Shown: positions 23,005 through 31,467 of the stretch, piece by piece | Layout of the letters: every line of letters begins with the position of its first letter | How positions within the stretch are numbered: position 1 is the first letter of the stretch | Translations under genes and position numbers: made by a program | Source of the DNA: CAYUZU01 sp964448675 | GTDB taxonomy: Bacteria > Planctomycetota > Phycisphaerae > UBA1845 > Fen-1342 | Direction: 5' to 3' | NCBI GenBank assembly: GCA_964448675.1 | Contig: CAYUZU010000002.1 | Coordinates: 248,001 to 312,000, forward strand | DNA length: 64,000 nucleotides | Notes under the pieces: generated by a model | Told to the model about the DNA's origin: nothing | The model's database searches: none | What the model saw: only the letters and a program-made list of their open reading frames with translations

Positions 23005-25728
23005 CTAGCGTTCGTGGTCCGCGCTGCGCTGAATCAGGATCGCGCTGAGCCGCGTCTCGCCCCGTTCGGCCGCAAAGCCCAGTTGCAGTCCGCTGCCGGA
23101 CCGGACGCCGATCTCGAACGTGCGTTGCACGACGCAAAGGCCCTCTTGCGGCGCGACCAGCGCCCAGTGCGAGACGACCGGCGTGCCGTTGGCCGTCACG
23201 CGGACCAAGGCGGCCTTCGCGGCGCTCCGCTCGTCGCTGCGGCAATAGAGCGTGACCCGATAGTCGCCGTCCGGCACATCGACGCGATAGCCCGTCAGCC
23301 CCACGCGGTGATACTGGTACAGCGGGTCGTCATCCGTCGCGACGACGTTGGAATTGCCCTGAAACGGGCCGGCACGCCCGTCGCTGAAGCCATAGGCCCC
23401 CTTCGCGTAAGCCCGATCCGGCAGCCAGATCCGACCACCCGCCGCACGATAGTAGACCGGCACCCCGACATTGATCGCCAGCTCCTTCGCCGTGCGCACG
23501 TCACACACGTCGAGGTGCACCGGGCACGCGTCACCGATCACCCGGCCATCATGTGTGCCCGCGGCGCGGAGGTCATTCTGCCCGGCCGCCAGCGTCACCT
23601 CCCACGCCACGCGCCGGTCCGCTCCCACCTTCCGCTTGCCGAGTGAAGTGCCACCGCAGAAGAGCTCCACCTCGGCCGCATTGCTGTAGACCCAGACCGG
23701 ATGCTTCGCCGGCGTGAGCGTACCATCCGCCCCGCGAAACGCGGCCCGCTGGTTCCAGTCGCGCGTCGCGATGTGTGTCACCGGTGTATCGCCCCAGTGG
23801 GCACGATAGTGGTGATAGACGTCCTTGGGCGCACGGTCGTAGTAGCAGACGCCCTTCTGATTCAGGTGGGGAATCGAATCACCGCGCCGCTCCACCCCGA
23901 AGTCGAACTGGTTCCAGATCGCGTAACCGGCAAGATACGGGCGCGCTTCGAACTGCTTGACGGCGCTCTCATGAAAATGCTGCTGCCATTCGATCGTGAA
24001 GTCGAATCGCTGCGGCGCCAGCGAGTGCAGCCGACGATCGCTGCCCGCACCATACTCGCTGACCAGCAGCCGGCGCTGCGGATAATCGCGGTGCTGCCGG
24101 TCGAGGAAGCCACCCAGGCCGGCGACGTGATCGGCATACCAGCCGTGGTACACGTTCCACCCGAATACCTCAGGAATCTCGGTGATGCCGTGCTCGTCAT
24201 AGATGCCGCTGCCGTGGCCGGCCATGACCGTCACGCGGCTGCTGTCCTCCGCGCGACACAAGGTGTCGAGTTCACGCGCGAGCGCGACGGTCCACGCGGC
24301 GTAGGCCGTGTCGTCGATGTGACGCGTGTACTTGCCGTCGGGGCCGTAGAGGAAGACTTCGTTCATGTAGCCCCACATGAGAATCGACGGGTGGTTGTAG
24401 TGCTGGCGGACCATGTCGCGCAGCATCTGGCGGCAATTGGCGCGGAACGCGTCCGACGGCGTGACATAGTTGACGATGGGGATCTCTTCCCAGACGATCA
24501 GGCCGAGGCGATCACACGCCTCGAGCACCGCCGTGTCCTGCGGGTAGTGCGCCAGGCGCAGGAAGTTGGCGCCCATCGCCTTGATCAACACCACGTCGCG
24601 CACGTGCAGCGCGTCCGGGACCGCCACGCCGTGCCCGGCGCTGTCCTGGTGCCGATTGGTGCCGCGGAGCTTCAGCCGCCGGCCGTTGAGGAAGAAGCCC
24701 TCGTCAGCGTCGAAGCGAAACCAGCGGAAGCCGAGTGGTACCGTGACCTCGTCGCACACGCCGCCATTCTGCGCCAGCGTGCAACACACGCTGTACAGCG
24801 CGGGCGAGGCGGGCGACCACAACTGTGGCGCGTCGATCGGGCCGAGCTGCAGCGAGAACGATGTCACCGCGCCGGGCTCGAGTCGGACCATGCTCGAGCC
24901 GGCGATCTCGGTGTCGCCCGCAGGCGAGCGGATCTCGACGCGCACCGTTGCTGTCGCGCCGCCGCCCCCCGGCGGTGCCCCAGCGCCCTCCTCGCAACGC
25001 ACACGCCCGCGGACGCGGACGCGGGCGCTCTCGGCGGAGACCTCCGGCGTGTCGACGTAAATGCCCGCCGACGCGTGATCGCACAGGTCGAAGTGCAGGT
25101 CGTCCATCGCGATCAGCCACACGTCGCGATAGAGGCCGCCGGCAAACGTGAAGTCGGCGGACAAGGGCGGCACGTCGGGGTCAAAGGCGTTGGACACCTT
25201 GACGGCCACCACGTGGTGCCGCCCGCCGCGCTCGCGGATGGCGTCGCTGATGTCGGCGACGAACGCCGTGTAGCCGCCCACGTGAGACGCGACGTGCGTA
25301 CCGTCAACATAGACCTCGGCCGTTTGGGAAGCCGCCTCGAAGCGAAGGAACAGGCGGCGTTTGGCGAGTTCCGGCGGAATCTCCAGCGAGCGGCGATACC
25401 AGCCGATACCGCGCTTGTAGCCCGGCTCGTCGTCCCAGGCGTCTTCACGGTTCCAGGTGTGCGGCAGGTGAACGGTCTGCCACGCGCTGTCGTCGAAGTC
25501 GACCGCCGCCGCGTTGGCCGCGGCCCCGTAATGGAACTTCCAGTTGTCGTTGACGCGCGCACGCTGCCGGCCGTCGGTCGGTGCATCGCTGCGAGCAGCC
25601 CCGCGGACCTCGGTGGCCGTCGTCGCGACGAGGCACAGCCCGGCCAGCAACACGACACCCGGACGGGCCGACAACAGCGAGCAGAGCTTGACGGTGGTGG
25701 CAGCGCGATAACACGAGGGGTGACTCAT
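23005..25728 (-). CDS. Secreted glycoside hydrolase family 2 enzyme with C-terminal malectin-like domain
   Basis: 907 residues with an N-terminal export signal (about 1-45). GH2 layout: sugar-binding domain (60-205), immunoglobulin-like domain (210-335), TIM barrel (336-650) with acid/base E457 in WGYMNEV and nucleophile E558 in LLVSEYGAG. The tail (about 755-900) resembles malectin: VPVYYRAAGGRIWLPDRAY and VTLYCRSDERS. Likely a beta-galactosidase, beta-glucosidase-like or beta-glucuronidase-type exo-enzyme; the exact sugar is not readable. ATG 25728 is the start with a hydrophobic signal behind it. It is the last gene of the minus-strand glycan locus. Confidence 0.9.
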   Translation of the reverse strand: MSHPSCYRAATTVKLCSLLSARPGVVLLAGLCLVATTATEVRGAARSDAPTDGRQRARVNDNWKFHYGAAANAAAVDFDDSAWQTVHLPHTWNREDAWDDEPGYKRGIGWYRRSLEIPPELAKRRLFLRFEAASQTAEVYVDGTHVASHVGGYTAFVADISDAIRERGGRHHVVAVKVSNAFDPDVPPLSADFTFAGGLYRDVWLIAMDDLHFDLCDHASAGIYVDTPEVSAESARVRVRGRVRCEEGAGAPPGGGGATATVRVEIRSPAGDTEIAGSSMVRLEPGAVTSFSLQLGPIDAPQLWSPASPALYSVCCTLAQNGGVCDEVTVPLGFRWFRFDADEGFFLNGRRLKLRGTNRHQDSAGHGVAVPDALHVRDVVLIKAMGANFLRLAHYPQDTAVLEACDRLGLIVWEEIPIVNYVTPSDAFRANCRQMLRDMVRQHYNHPSILMWGYMNEVFLYGPDGKYTRHIDDTAYAAWTVALARELDTLCRAEDSSRVTVMAGHGSGIYDEHGITEIPEVFGWNVYHGWYADHVAGLGGFLDRQHRDYPQRRLLVSEYGAGSDRRLHSLAPQRFDFTIEWQQHFHESAVKQFEARPYLAGYAIWNQFDFGVERRGDSIPHLNQKGVCYYDRAPKDVYHHYRAHWGDTPVTHIATRDWNQRAAFRGADGTLTPAKHPVWVYSNAAEVELFCGGTSLGKRKVGADRRVAWEVTLAAGQNDLRAAGTHDGRVIGDACPVHLDVCDVRTAKELAINVGVPVYYRAAGGRIWLPDRAYAKGAYGFSDGRAGPFQGNSNVVATDDDPLYQYHRVGLTGYRVDVPDGDYRVTLYCRSDERSAAKAALVRVTANGTPVVSHWALVAPQEGLCVVQRTFEIGVRSGSGLQLGFAAERGETRLSAILIQRSADHER

Positions 25729-25860
25729 TGGAGCTTCTCTGTGCGGCCGGCCTGAATGAACATGCGACACGCCGCGTGTTTCAAGCCTACCGCGGCCGTG
25801 CTGCGGTCGCAACCCGCCAGACCTGTGCTGACGCGGGTGACGCACGTTCGTGCGAATCTG

Positions 25861-27483
25861 CTAGCGAACCGTCACCGTAATCACCTGGCACGTCGTGTTG
25901 CCGGTCGTGTCGGCGACGTAGGCGACGAGTTCATACGTCCCCGCCGCGCGATAGGTATGCACGTGGTCGGCGCCACGGGCGAAGGTCAGGTCACCAAAGA
26001 ACCACTGGTAGGCCGCGACACCATCGTCGTCCGTCGCGGTGGCCCGCACCTGCACCGTGCGGTCAGCAATCACCGCCGCGTCGGCCTCGAGCACCGGTGC
26101 GGCGTTTTCCTGCGCCGGCCATTGTTCGAGGATGAGCGTCTCGTCGCAGGCCAGCACAGGCAGCTGCCACGTTCCACGCAGCGGGGCCACGCCGCCCTTC
26201 AGCTCCACGACCTCGCGGGCGAGTTGCAGGCTCAACTCGACCAGCTCGTCCAGGCAATAGGATGTCGTGTCGAACCGCTTCGTGCGGTCCAGCGCCGACA
26301 GCCAATCCGTGTCGGCCGCCGCCAGGGCCTCACCGCCATGGAAAGCGCCCAGCACGCTGCCGACATTGGACGGGTTGCAATCGCTGTCCTGGCCGCACGC
26401 CATGGCATAGCGGATCGATTCGGCGACGTCGCCCTGGCCATAGAGCAGGCCGAGCAGGATGTATGCACCGTTGATCTTCGCATCGATGTTGAGCGGGTCG
26501 CGATCGCCGCCCCACTCGACACAGCGGTCGTCCGTCCCCCAGCGGGCGTTGAGCGCGGCGATATTCTCTCCGAAGCTGTCGCCGCGGTCGTAGGACGCGA
26601 ACACCTCGTCGAGCAGTTCGCGGTACTTGCTGCCCAACGGCACCGCGTCGCGGCCTGCCATGACAATCTCGCGCACGCTTTCGGCCGTAAACGCGCGGGC
26701 GATCATGGTCGCGACGAAGACGCCGCCGTAGACACCGTCGCCGTAGTTCATGACGTGGCCGAGGCGAAAGGCCATTTCGGCGGCGCTGTGCGGCTGGCCG
26801 GGGTTCATCAGGCCGACGAAGTCCGACTCGATCTGCCAGTCGATGTCGTCGCTTTCGCCGCCGTTGCTGTAGTGGCCGGATTGCGGCGCGGGGATGCCGG
26901 CCCGCAGGTTCTTGCGCGCCACAGCGTTGGCGTGCCAGAGCGGGAACTCGGTCCGAGCGAACGCGGCGCCCAGCGGTCCCCAGCCGGCATTGACGCCATG
27001 ATCGCGCAGCGCCTCCATGAACGGCACTTCGACGTACAGGTCGTCCTGCGCATAGGCGCCGTTGATCAGCGCGGGCCGCCACGCCGGGAGCTTGTCGACC
27101 GGAATCGGGCCGCCTTCGTACGCGGCGTAGATGTTCTGCGGCACGCCGTCCACCTGGTGGATTTCGGGGAACTGCTGCCAGATGAAGCGCGCGTAGAACT
27201 CGGTCGGGAAGCCCCAGGTGACGCCGATCATCTGCCCCAGCCAGGCCCCACGGATCTTGTCACGGATCGTCTCCTCGGACAGCGGCACGCGTTTGTGGTC
27301 CGCTGATGCCTGGCGGGCGGCCGTGTGCGCGGCGCCGCGCGGATGGGCGCTGTCCCGGCTGGACGCCGCGCAACCGCCACCGGCCAGCGCTCCACACAGA
27401 AACAGGGTCCAGCTCACCTTCGCGCCGCGCCCGCGGAGCCCACTCACCGAATCAACCACGCCCGGTTCTCCACATCGAATCAT
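25861..27483 (-). CDS. Secreted ADP-ribosylglycohydrolase-fold protein with C-terminal PKD domain
   Basis: 540 residues. Hydrophobic export segment with a Cys at residue 38 (LAGGGC), possibly a lipoprotein. Residues 68-440 have the ADP-ribosylglycohydrolase (ARH) fold markers: IRDKIRGAWLGQMIG, AYAQDDLYVEVPFM, SDDIDWQIESDF and GQDSDCNPSNVGSVLGA, carrying the paired Asp that bind magnesium. The end (about 450-540) is a PKD domain. In glycan loci of Bacteroidetes and planctomycetes such secreted ARH-fold proteins are common, and their substrates are unclear; removal of ADP-ribose outside the cell is unlikely. It lies between GH2 and GH16 genes on the same strand. Confidence 0.85.
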   Translation of the reverse strand: MIRCGEPGVVDSVSGLRGRGAKVSWTLFLCGALAGGGCAASSRDSAHPRGAAHTAARQASADHKRVPLSEETIRDKIRGAWLGQMIGVTWGFPTEFYARFIWQQFPEIHQVDGVPQNIYAAYEGGPIPVDKLPAWRPALINGAYAQDDLYVEVPFMEALRDHGVNAGWGPLGAAFARTEFPLWHANAVARKNLRAGIPAPQSGHYSNGGESDDIDWQIESDFVGLMNPGQPHSAAEMAFRLGHVMNYGDGVYGGVFVATMIARAFTAESVREIVMAGRDAVPLGSKYRELLDEVFASYDRGDSFGENIAALNARWGTDDRCVEWGGDRDPLNIDAKINGAYILLGLLYGQGDVAESIRYAMACGQDSDCNPSNVGSVLGAFHGGEALAAADTDWLSALDRTKRFDTTSYCLDELVELSLQLAREVVELKGGVAPLRGTWQLPVLACDETLILEQWPAQENAAPVLEADAAVIADRTVQVRATATDDDGVAAYQWFFGDLTFARGADHVHTYRAAGTYELVAYVADTTGNTTCQVITVTVR

Positions 27484-27578
27484 GCAGAAGGCCGCGTCCG
27501 CGACAGCCGGAAGCGCCCCGGCAGCGCGGACGCGTGCCCACTGTCATCCAATCCGTGCCGGGCGCGTGCGCGGGCCGA

Positions 27579-29687
27579 CTACGGACAGGTCGTGTTCTGA
27601 ACCGCGACAAACGGATCGATGTCGCGCCAATTGACGGTCCCGTCCTCGTTCACGTCGTTGTTCGCGAACGGACACGGCGGCGGCCCGGTAAACAGGGCTT
27701 CCCACGCGCTGACGTTGTCGTTCTGGCCGGCGACGAAGTAGTCGATGTCGCGCCAGTTGATCGTCCCGTCACAGTTGGCATCGCCGCGGCAGCCGCTCGG
27801 CGCTCCCGGCACCAGGTGGATGTCGTCGATCTCGATGCTCGAGATGGCGCCGCTGACGCCCAGCAGCTCGAACAGCATGCTGACCTGCGACAGGTCGACC
27901 GCGTCGGAGAAGTCCTCCATCGGGATCTCCAGCACGTGCCACTGCCCGTCGCGCACCAGGCCGTACGGGTCGTTGCCGTTTTCGAACAGGATCCACTTCT
28001 GGCCGACGTCGTTGACATTGCCGCTGCGCATGCCGAGGTAGAACGGTGTCGTCGAGCTGGTCTTCAACGCCACGTGCAGCGCGCTGCCCGGTGTGTCGTA
28101 GGCGCTGAGGTCGTACTTGATGATCGGCGTGAAGGCAGCGCCGAACCAACCCATCCCCGGCGCCGACTGCAACGACAGGCAGGCGTCGCCTTCATAAGGA
28201 TGCTCCTCCGCCGGCACGAGCGTACCGTCCCAGACGTAGAACCCGCCATCCGCCCCGAGCAGGTACTCGCCGGCGGTCTTGTGCGCCGGGTCTTCGGTGT
28301 AGATGCCGAAGGTGCCGCCGGTCGGCGTCGGGCGCGGCACGCTCGGTGACCAGTAGACATTATCGAGGCTGAAGTCGAACGTCGACGCCGGCGGGTCGCC
28401 CGCGATCATGAATACCTGGCCGATGGTATTGAAGTCCACATTGAGGAAAGCGTTCAGCGGAATGACGACCTCGTGCCACTCGCCGTCGCGTACCAGCCCG
28501 TAGATCTCTTCCCCGACGCCGAAGTCCACCCAGCTTTCGCCGGCCGCCGAGCTCTTGAGGCCGATGCGGAAATGCGCCGGCGACGCCGTCTTCATGTGGA
28601 AGTGCAGGTGGCCGTCGGAGTAGTTCTGCATGTTGCGGTCGAAATGCGTGTACACCCCCATACCGAACCACGCGCCGGCATTGGCGGTCATGTGCCACGC
28701 CTCGTCGCCCTCGTACGCGGCGCCGGTACCCGGGGTCAGGTTATTCCACAGGTACAGGGAAGTGTCGACGTCATACGTCACTTGGTTATCGACCGGGGTG
28801 TTTTCGGTGAAGACACCGAAGTTGCCGGTCTCGGCAATGTCCTCGGCGAAGTACAGCTCGGTGTCGCCGTTGTCGTACAGGCGGACGTAGTCGATGTACA
28901 TGCGGCCGGGGAAGGGCGCGGTGATCAGCGCGGGATCGGTGATCTCGATGAAGTTCCAGCCGCCGACAGAGACATTGGCGATGATGTACATCGGTGCGTG
29001 AAACTCCTCGAGTGAGGCCCCATTCGGATCGCTGATGTCGATTTCCCAGGATGGCAGGCCGTCGACGAAGGTGCGAATGTGAGCGGGTGTCCATTCCACG
29101 GAGAACACGTGGTAGTCCTGGTACAGCAGGGTCGGCCAGTCGATGTGACCGCCGTAGTTGGCCTGGCTGCCCTGGTAATCCCAGAACACACCCGAATTCA
29201 CCCGCTGGTTGACCACGCCGTCCAGCAAAGCCGCGTGGCTGCCCACCTCCATGATGTCCAGCTCGCCGCAGGCCGGCCAGGTGAACTGCCCGACGTTGTT
29301 GCCCAGCAGCCAGAACGCCGGCCACATGCCGTAATCGACGTCCGGCAGCTTGATCCGCGCCTCCAGCGTACCGTACTTGAACGCGAACCGCCCGTGCGTG
29401 GCCAGGCGCGCGGACGTGAACGCGTTGTTACCGATGTAGCTGCCTTCGCGCGCCTCGATCACCAGATTGCCACTGTCGATGTAGGCGTTCTCCGGCTGGG
29501 CGGTGTGGAACTGCAGCTCGCCGTTGCCAAACCCATGACCGCCGACCTTGTAGGTCCAGGTCGAATGATCAATGGCCGGGCCCGCGAACTCGTCCGACCA
29601 GACCAGCGTCTGCCCACTGGCCATCGCCGTGACGAAAGCCAGACCGACACCCATTGCCCCGAGGGCGCTAACGAGGTGCTTCTTCAT
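27579..29687 (-). CDS. Secreted GH16 beta-glucanase with two tandem beta-sandwich modules and dockerin-like C-terminus
   Basis: 702 residues. Signal peptide 1-25, GH16 domain 28-285 with catalytic motif GELDIMEVG (E142, D144, E147), then two related modules of about 155 residues (290-450 and 460-615) that each carry YGLVRDG-WH and are likely carbohydrate-binding beta-sandwiches. The end has two calcium-loop repeats (GDANCDGTINWRDIDYF and DVNEDGTVNWRDIDPF), a dockerin-like pair. The architecture fits a laminarinase or other beta-1,3/1,4-glucanase; GH16 also holds agarases and carrageenases, so substrate is inferred from the neighbours. ATG 29687 is chosen because the signal peptide starts there. 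A candidate operator lies at 29807-29819. Confidence 0.92.
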   Translation of the reverse strand: MKKHLVSALGAMGVGLAFVTAMASGQTLVWSDEFAGPAIDHSTWTYKVGGHGFGNGELQFHTAQPENAYIDSGNLVIEAREGSYIGNNAFTSARLATHGRFAFKYGTLEARIKLPDVDYGMWPAFWLLGNNVGQFTWPACGELDIMEVGSHAALLDGVVNQRVNSGVFWDYQGSQANYGGHIDWPTLLYQDYHVFSVEWTPAHIRTFVDGLPSWEIDISDPNGASLEEFHAPMYIIANVSVGGWNFIEITDPALITAPFPGRMYIDYVRLYDNGDTELYFAEDIAETGNFGVFTENTPVDNQVTYDVDTSLYLWNNLTPGTGAAYEGDEAWHMTANAGAWFGMGVYTHFDRNMQNYSDGHLHFHMKTASPAHFRIGLKSSAAGESWVDFGVGEEIYGLVRDGEWHEVVIPLNAFLNVDFNTIGQVFMIAGDPPASTFDFSLDNVYWSPSVPRPTPTGGTFGIYTEDPAHKTAGEYLLGADGGFYVWDGTLVPAEEHPYEGDACLSLQSAPGMGWFGAAFTPIIKYDLSAYDTPGSALHVALKTSSTTPFYLGMRSGNVNDVGQKWILFENGNDPYGLVRDGQWHVLEIPMEDFSDAVDLSQVSMLFELLGVSGAISSIEIDDIHLVPGAPSGCRGDANCDGTINWRDIDYFVAGQNDNVSAWEALFTGPPPCPFANNDVNEDGTVNWRDIDPFVAVQNTTCP

Positions 29688-29750
29688 CCCTGAGCCGTCC
29701 TTTCTGCAAATGGCAAACCACGACAACGGTCACTCCCCGACATAAACCTC

Positions 29751-29756
29751 AATATA
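29751..29756 (-). promoter_or_regulatory. Candidate -10 box for the GH16 gene starting at 29687
   Basis: TATATT on the minus strand, giving a leader of about 57 bases. The matching -35 is weak (CGATTG-like, 16-base spacer). The A/T content stands out from the surrounding DNA. Confidence 0.35.
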
Positions 29757-29806
29757 GCGAAAAACCGCGTCCCAATCGACATTCAAGTCGCGCAGCGGCA
29801 AGCACT

Positions 29807-29819
29807 TGCAACTGTTTCA
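29807..29819. promoter_or_regulatory. Candidate operator TGCAACTGTTTCA upstream of the GH16 gene
   Basis: A near-palindromic 13-mer (TGCAAC-T-GTTTCA) about 50 bases above the putative -10 of the GH16 gene. Its closest relatives in the window lie at 36155, 42369 and 45006, all in the glycan locus. Confidence 0.55.
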
Positions 29820-29896
29820 TCTGCGCGGGCCGGCGGCGCGGGCGCCTGCACTGGTCGCCACGACGCCCGGCGCGGATCCGTCGGGACGTGCAGCGC

Positions 29897-31369
29897 TCAA
29901 TCCGGAAAGCCGTGCTGGTAGCCGGCCACGTCGGCCAGGTCCGCGTCGCCGTCGAGATCCGCGTCAAACCGCAGGCAACTGGCGAGCAACGCCTGATCCG
30001 GTCCGCCAACACACGCCCCGCAGCAGCGCCAATCGTGGCCACTGGCATCATTCGCACACGACGGCACGAAACGGAAGTCGTCGATGACCACCTCGTGATC
30101 CGCACCGTTATTTGGCGGCCCGGAGAACTGCCAGAAGTTGATGTGGATCCGCGGCTGCTCGGGCAAGGGAACGTGCGGCCCGTCGTACGTCCACGCGTGG
30201 ACGAGGTTGCCCGGGCTCTCGTCGTAAGGGCCCCCGTACCAGCTCCGCGCCTCGATGCGATCCGGCAGGTAGCGAAACGCGTAGCTCGTCAGCTGGTCGT
30301 CGCTGGTGAACGCGACGTCGAAGCGCTCGAGGTTGCCCGGGTAGTCCCACGGCTGGGTGACGAACTGCGCGACCCCGTTGCCCGGGTCGTCCCAGCGGCT
30401 GATCTCCACGTCGAACTCGCAGTGCAGGTTCCACGGGTTGCCGGGATCCCAGCACAACGGGTACTGCCACGTGAAGAGCCCCAGCACCACATTGGGCGCC
30501 CACGTGTCGAGCCGGCCGCTGGTCGTGAAGACATAGTCGCCATAAAGCAACGACTCCACGAGCACGACTTCCGTGCTGTACCAGTCCTCGCTCACCCGGC
30601 GGATCGTCATGTGCAGGCGATCATTCGGATCAACCCACACATGGTCCGCACCGTCGGCAAACAGGCTGGGGCCCGGCCCGTAGTAGCCCGGTCCCTTGAC
30701 CCGCCATGCACGGCCCGCGAACTCGATCGTGCGGCCGCCGGGAAAGTCGTTCCACTGGATATCATCCAGTGTCGGCGGTGTCTGGCGGCGGAACTGGACG
30801 TGGTCAAAATATACGGCGCCCGCTTCCTGCGCGGGACTCTGGATCTTGCCGATGACGATGTACGCCCGGACCGTGCCGACCGGCGCCGGACCAGTCTCGA
30901 AGACGACACGATGCATGACGTCGGGGGGCGTGTTCGGCTCGACCACGAAGCTCGACTCGTAGGCGATCAGCGCCTCGCTCGCATCATGCCATTCGACACT
31001 GATGAAGCCGCGCGCTTCCCCGGCCAGCAAGTCGCTGGCGTGCTGTCCGGCTCGCGCTTGCACCCGCCATCGCTCCCCTGGGGCCGCGTCCTGCGTCTGC
31101 ACCAGCGCCGATACGTCCCAGTCGCCCGTATCGGGTCCCACCATGCGCGCCGCGAACTGGCCGTGGGCAACCAGCGTCGTGCTGGCCGACACGTCGTTTA
31201 CCTCGTACCAGCCGTCAAACATGCCGCCTGGCGTGGCAGGGAGTTCGAAACTCGGATTGGCCAGCTGGCATTGGGCCCGGACCGGCACAGCAGCACACAT
31301 CGGCAGCAGGACCAGCGCCGCAACCCCCGCGCACCAGCCCCCGCCCGTTCGACCGTTCACCGATTTCAT
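29897..31369 (-). CDS. Secreted GH16-like enzyme with N-terminal carbohydrate-binding module and dockerin-like tail
   Basis: 490 residues. Signal peptide 1-33 (AAVPVRA-Q), then a CBM4/9-like beta-sandwich (33-195, starting CQLANPSFELP and ending AVYFDHVQF), then a divergent GH16-like domain (about 205-450) with the acid triad E318, D320, E322 in CEFDVEISRW. The last part has cysteines (CANDASGHDWRCCGACVGG) and one calcium-loop repeat, FDADLDGDADLADVAGYQ. The divergent spacing means the substrate may differ from that of the two standard GH16 enzymes here. AAGGAG precedes ATG 31369. It sits between the phosphorylase and another GH16 gene. Confidence 0.85.
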   Translation of the reverse strand: MKSVNGRTGGGWCAGVAALVLLPMCAAVPVRAQCQLANPSFELPATPGGMFDGWYEVNDVSASTTLVAHGQFAARMVGPDTGDWDVSALVQTQDAAPGERWRVQARAGQHASDLLAGEARGFISVEWHDASEALIAYESSFVVEPNTPPDVMHRVVFETGPAPVGTVRAYIVIGKIQSPAQEAGAVYFDHVQFRRQTPPTLDDIQWNDFPGGRTIEFAGRAWRVKGPGYYGPGPSLFADGADHVWVDPNDRLHMTIRRVSEDWYSTEVVLVESLLYGDYVFTTSGRLDTWAPNVVLGLFTWQYPLCWDPGNPWNLHCEFDVEISRWDDPGNGVAQFVTQPWDYPGNLERFDVAFTSDDQLTSYAFRYLPDRIEARSWYGGPYDESPGNLVHAWTYDGPHVPLPEQPRIHINFWQFSGPPNNGADHEVVIDDFRFVPSCANDASGHDWRCCGACVGGPDQALLASCLRFDADLDGDADLADVAGYQHGFPD

Positions 31370-31467
31370 CGCTACGCTCCTTTTCCGCCCGAGCTGGTAT
31401 ACCGAACGGCGCGGGCAGCCGAAATCACGATTCGCCTGCAGTGTCAAAGCCGGCACGGCCCCTGGCG

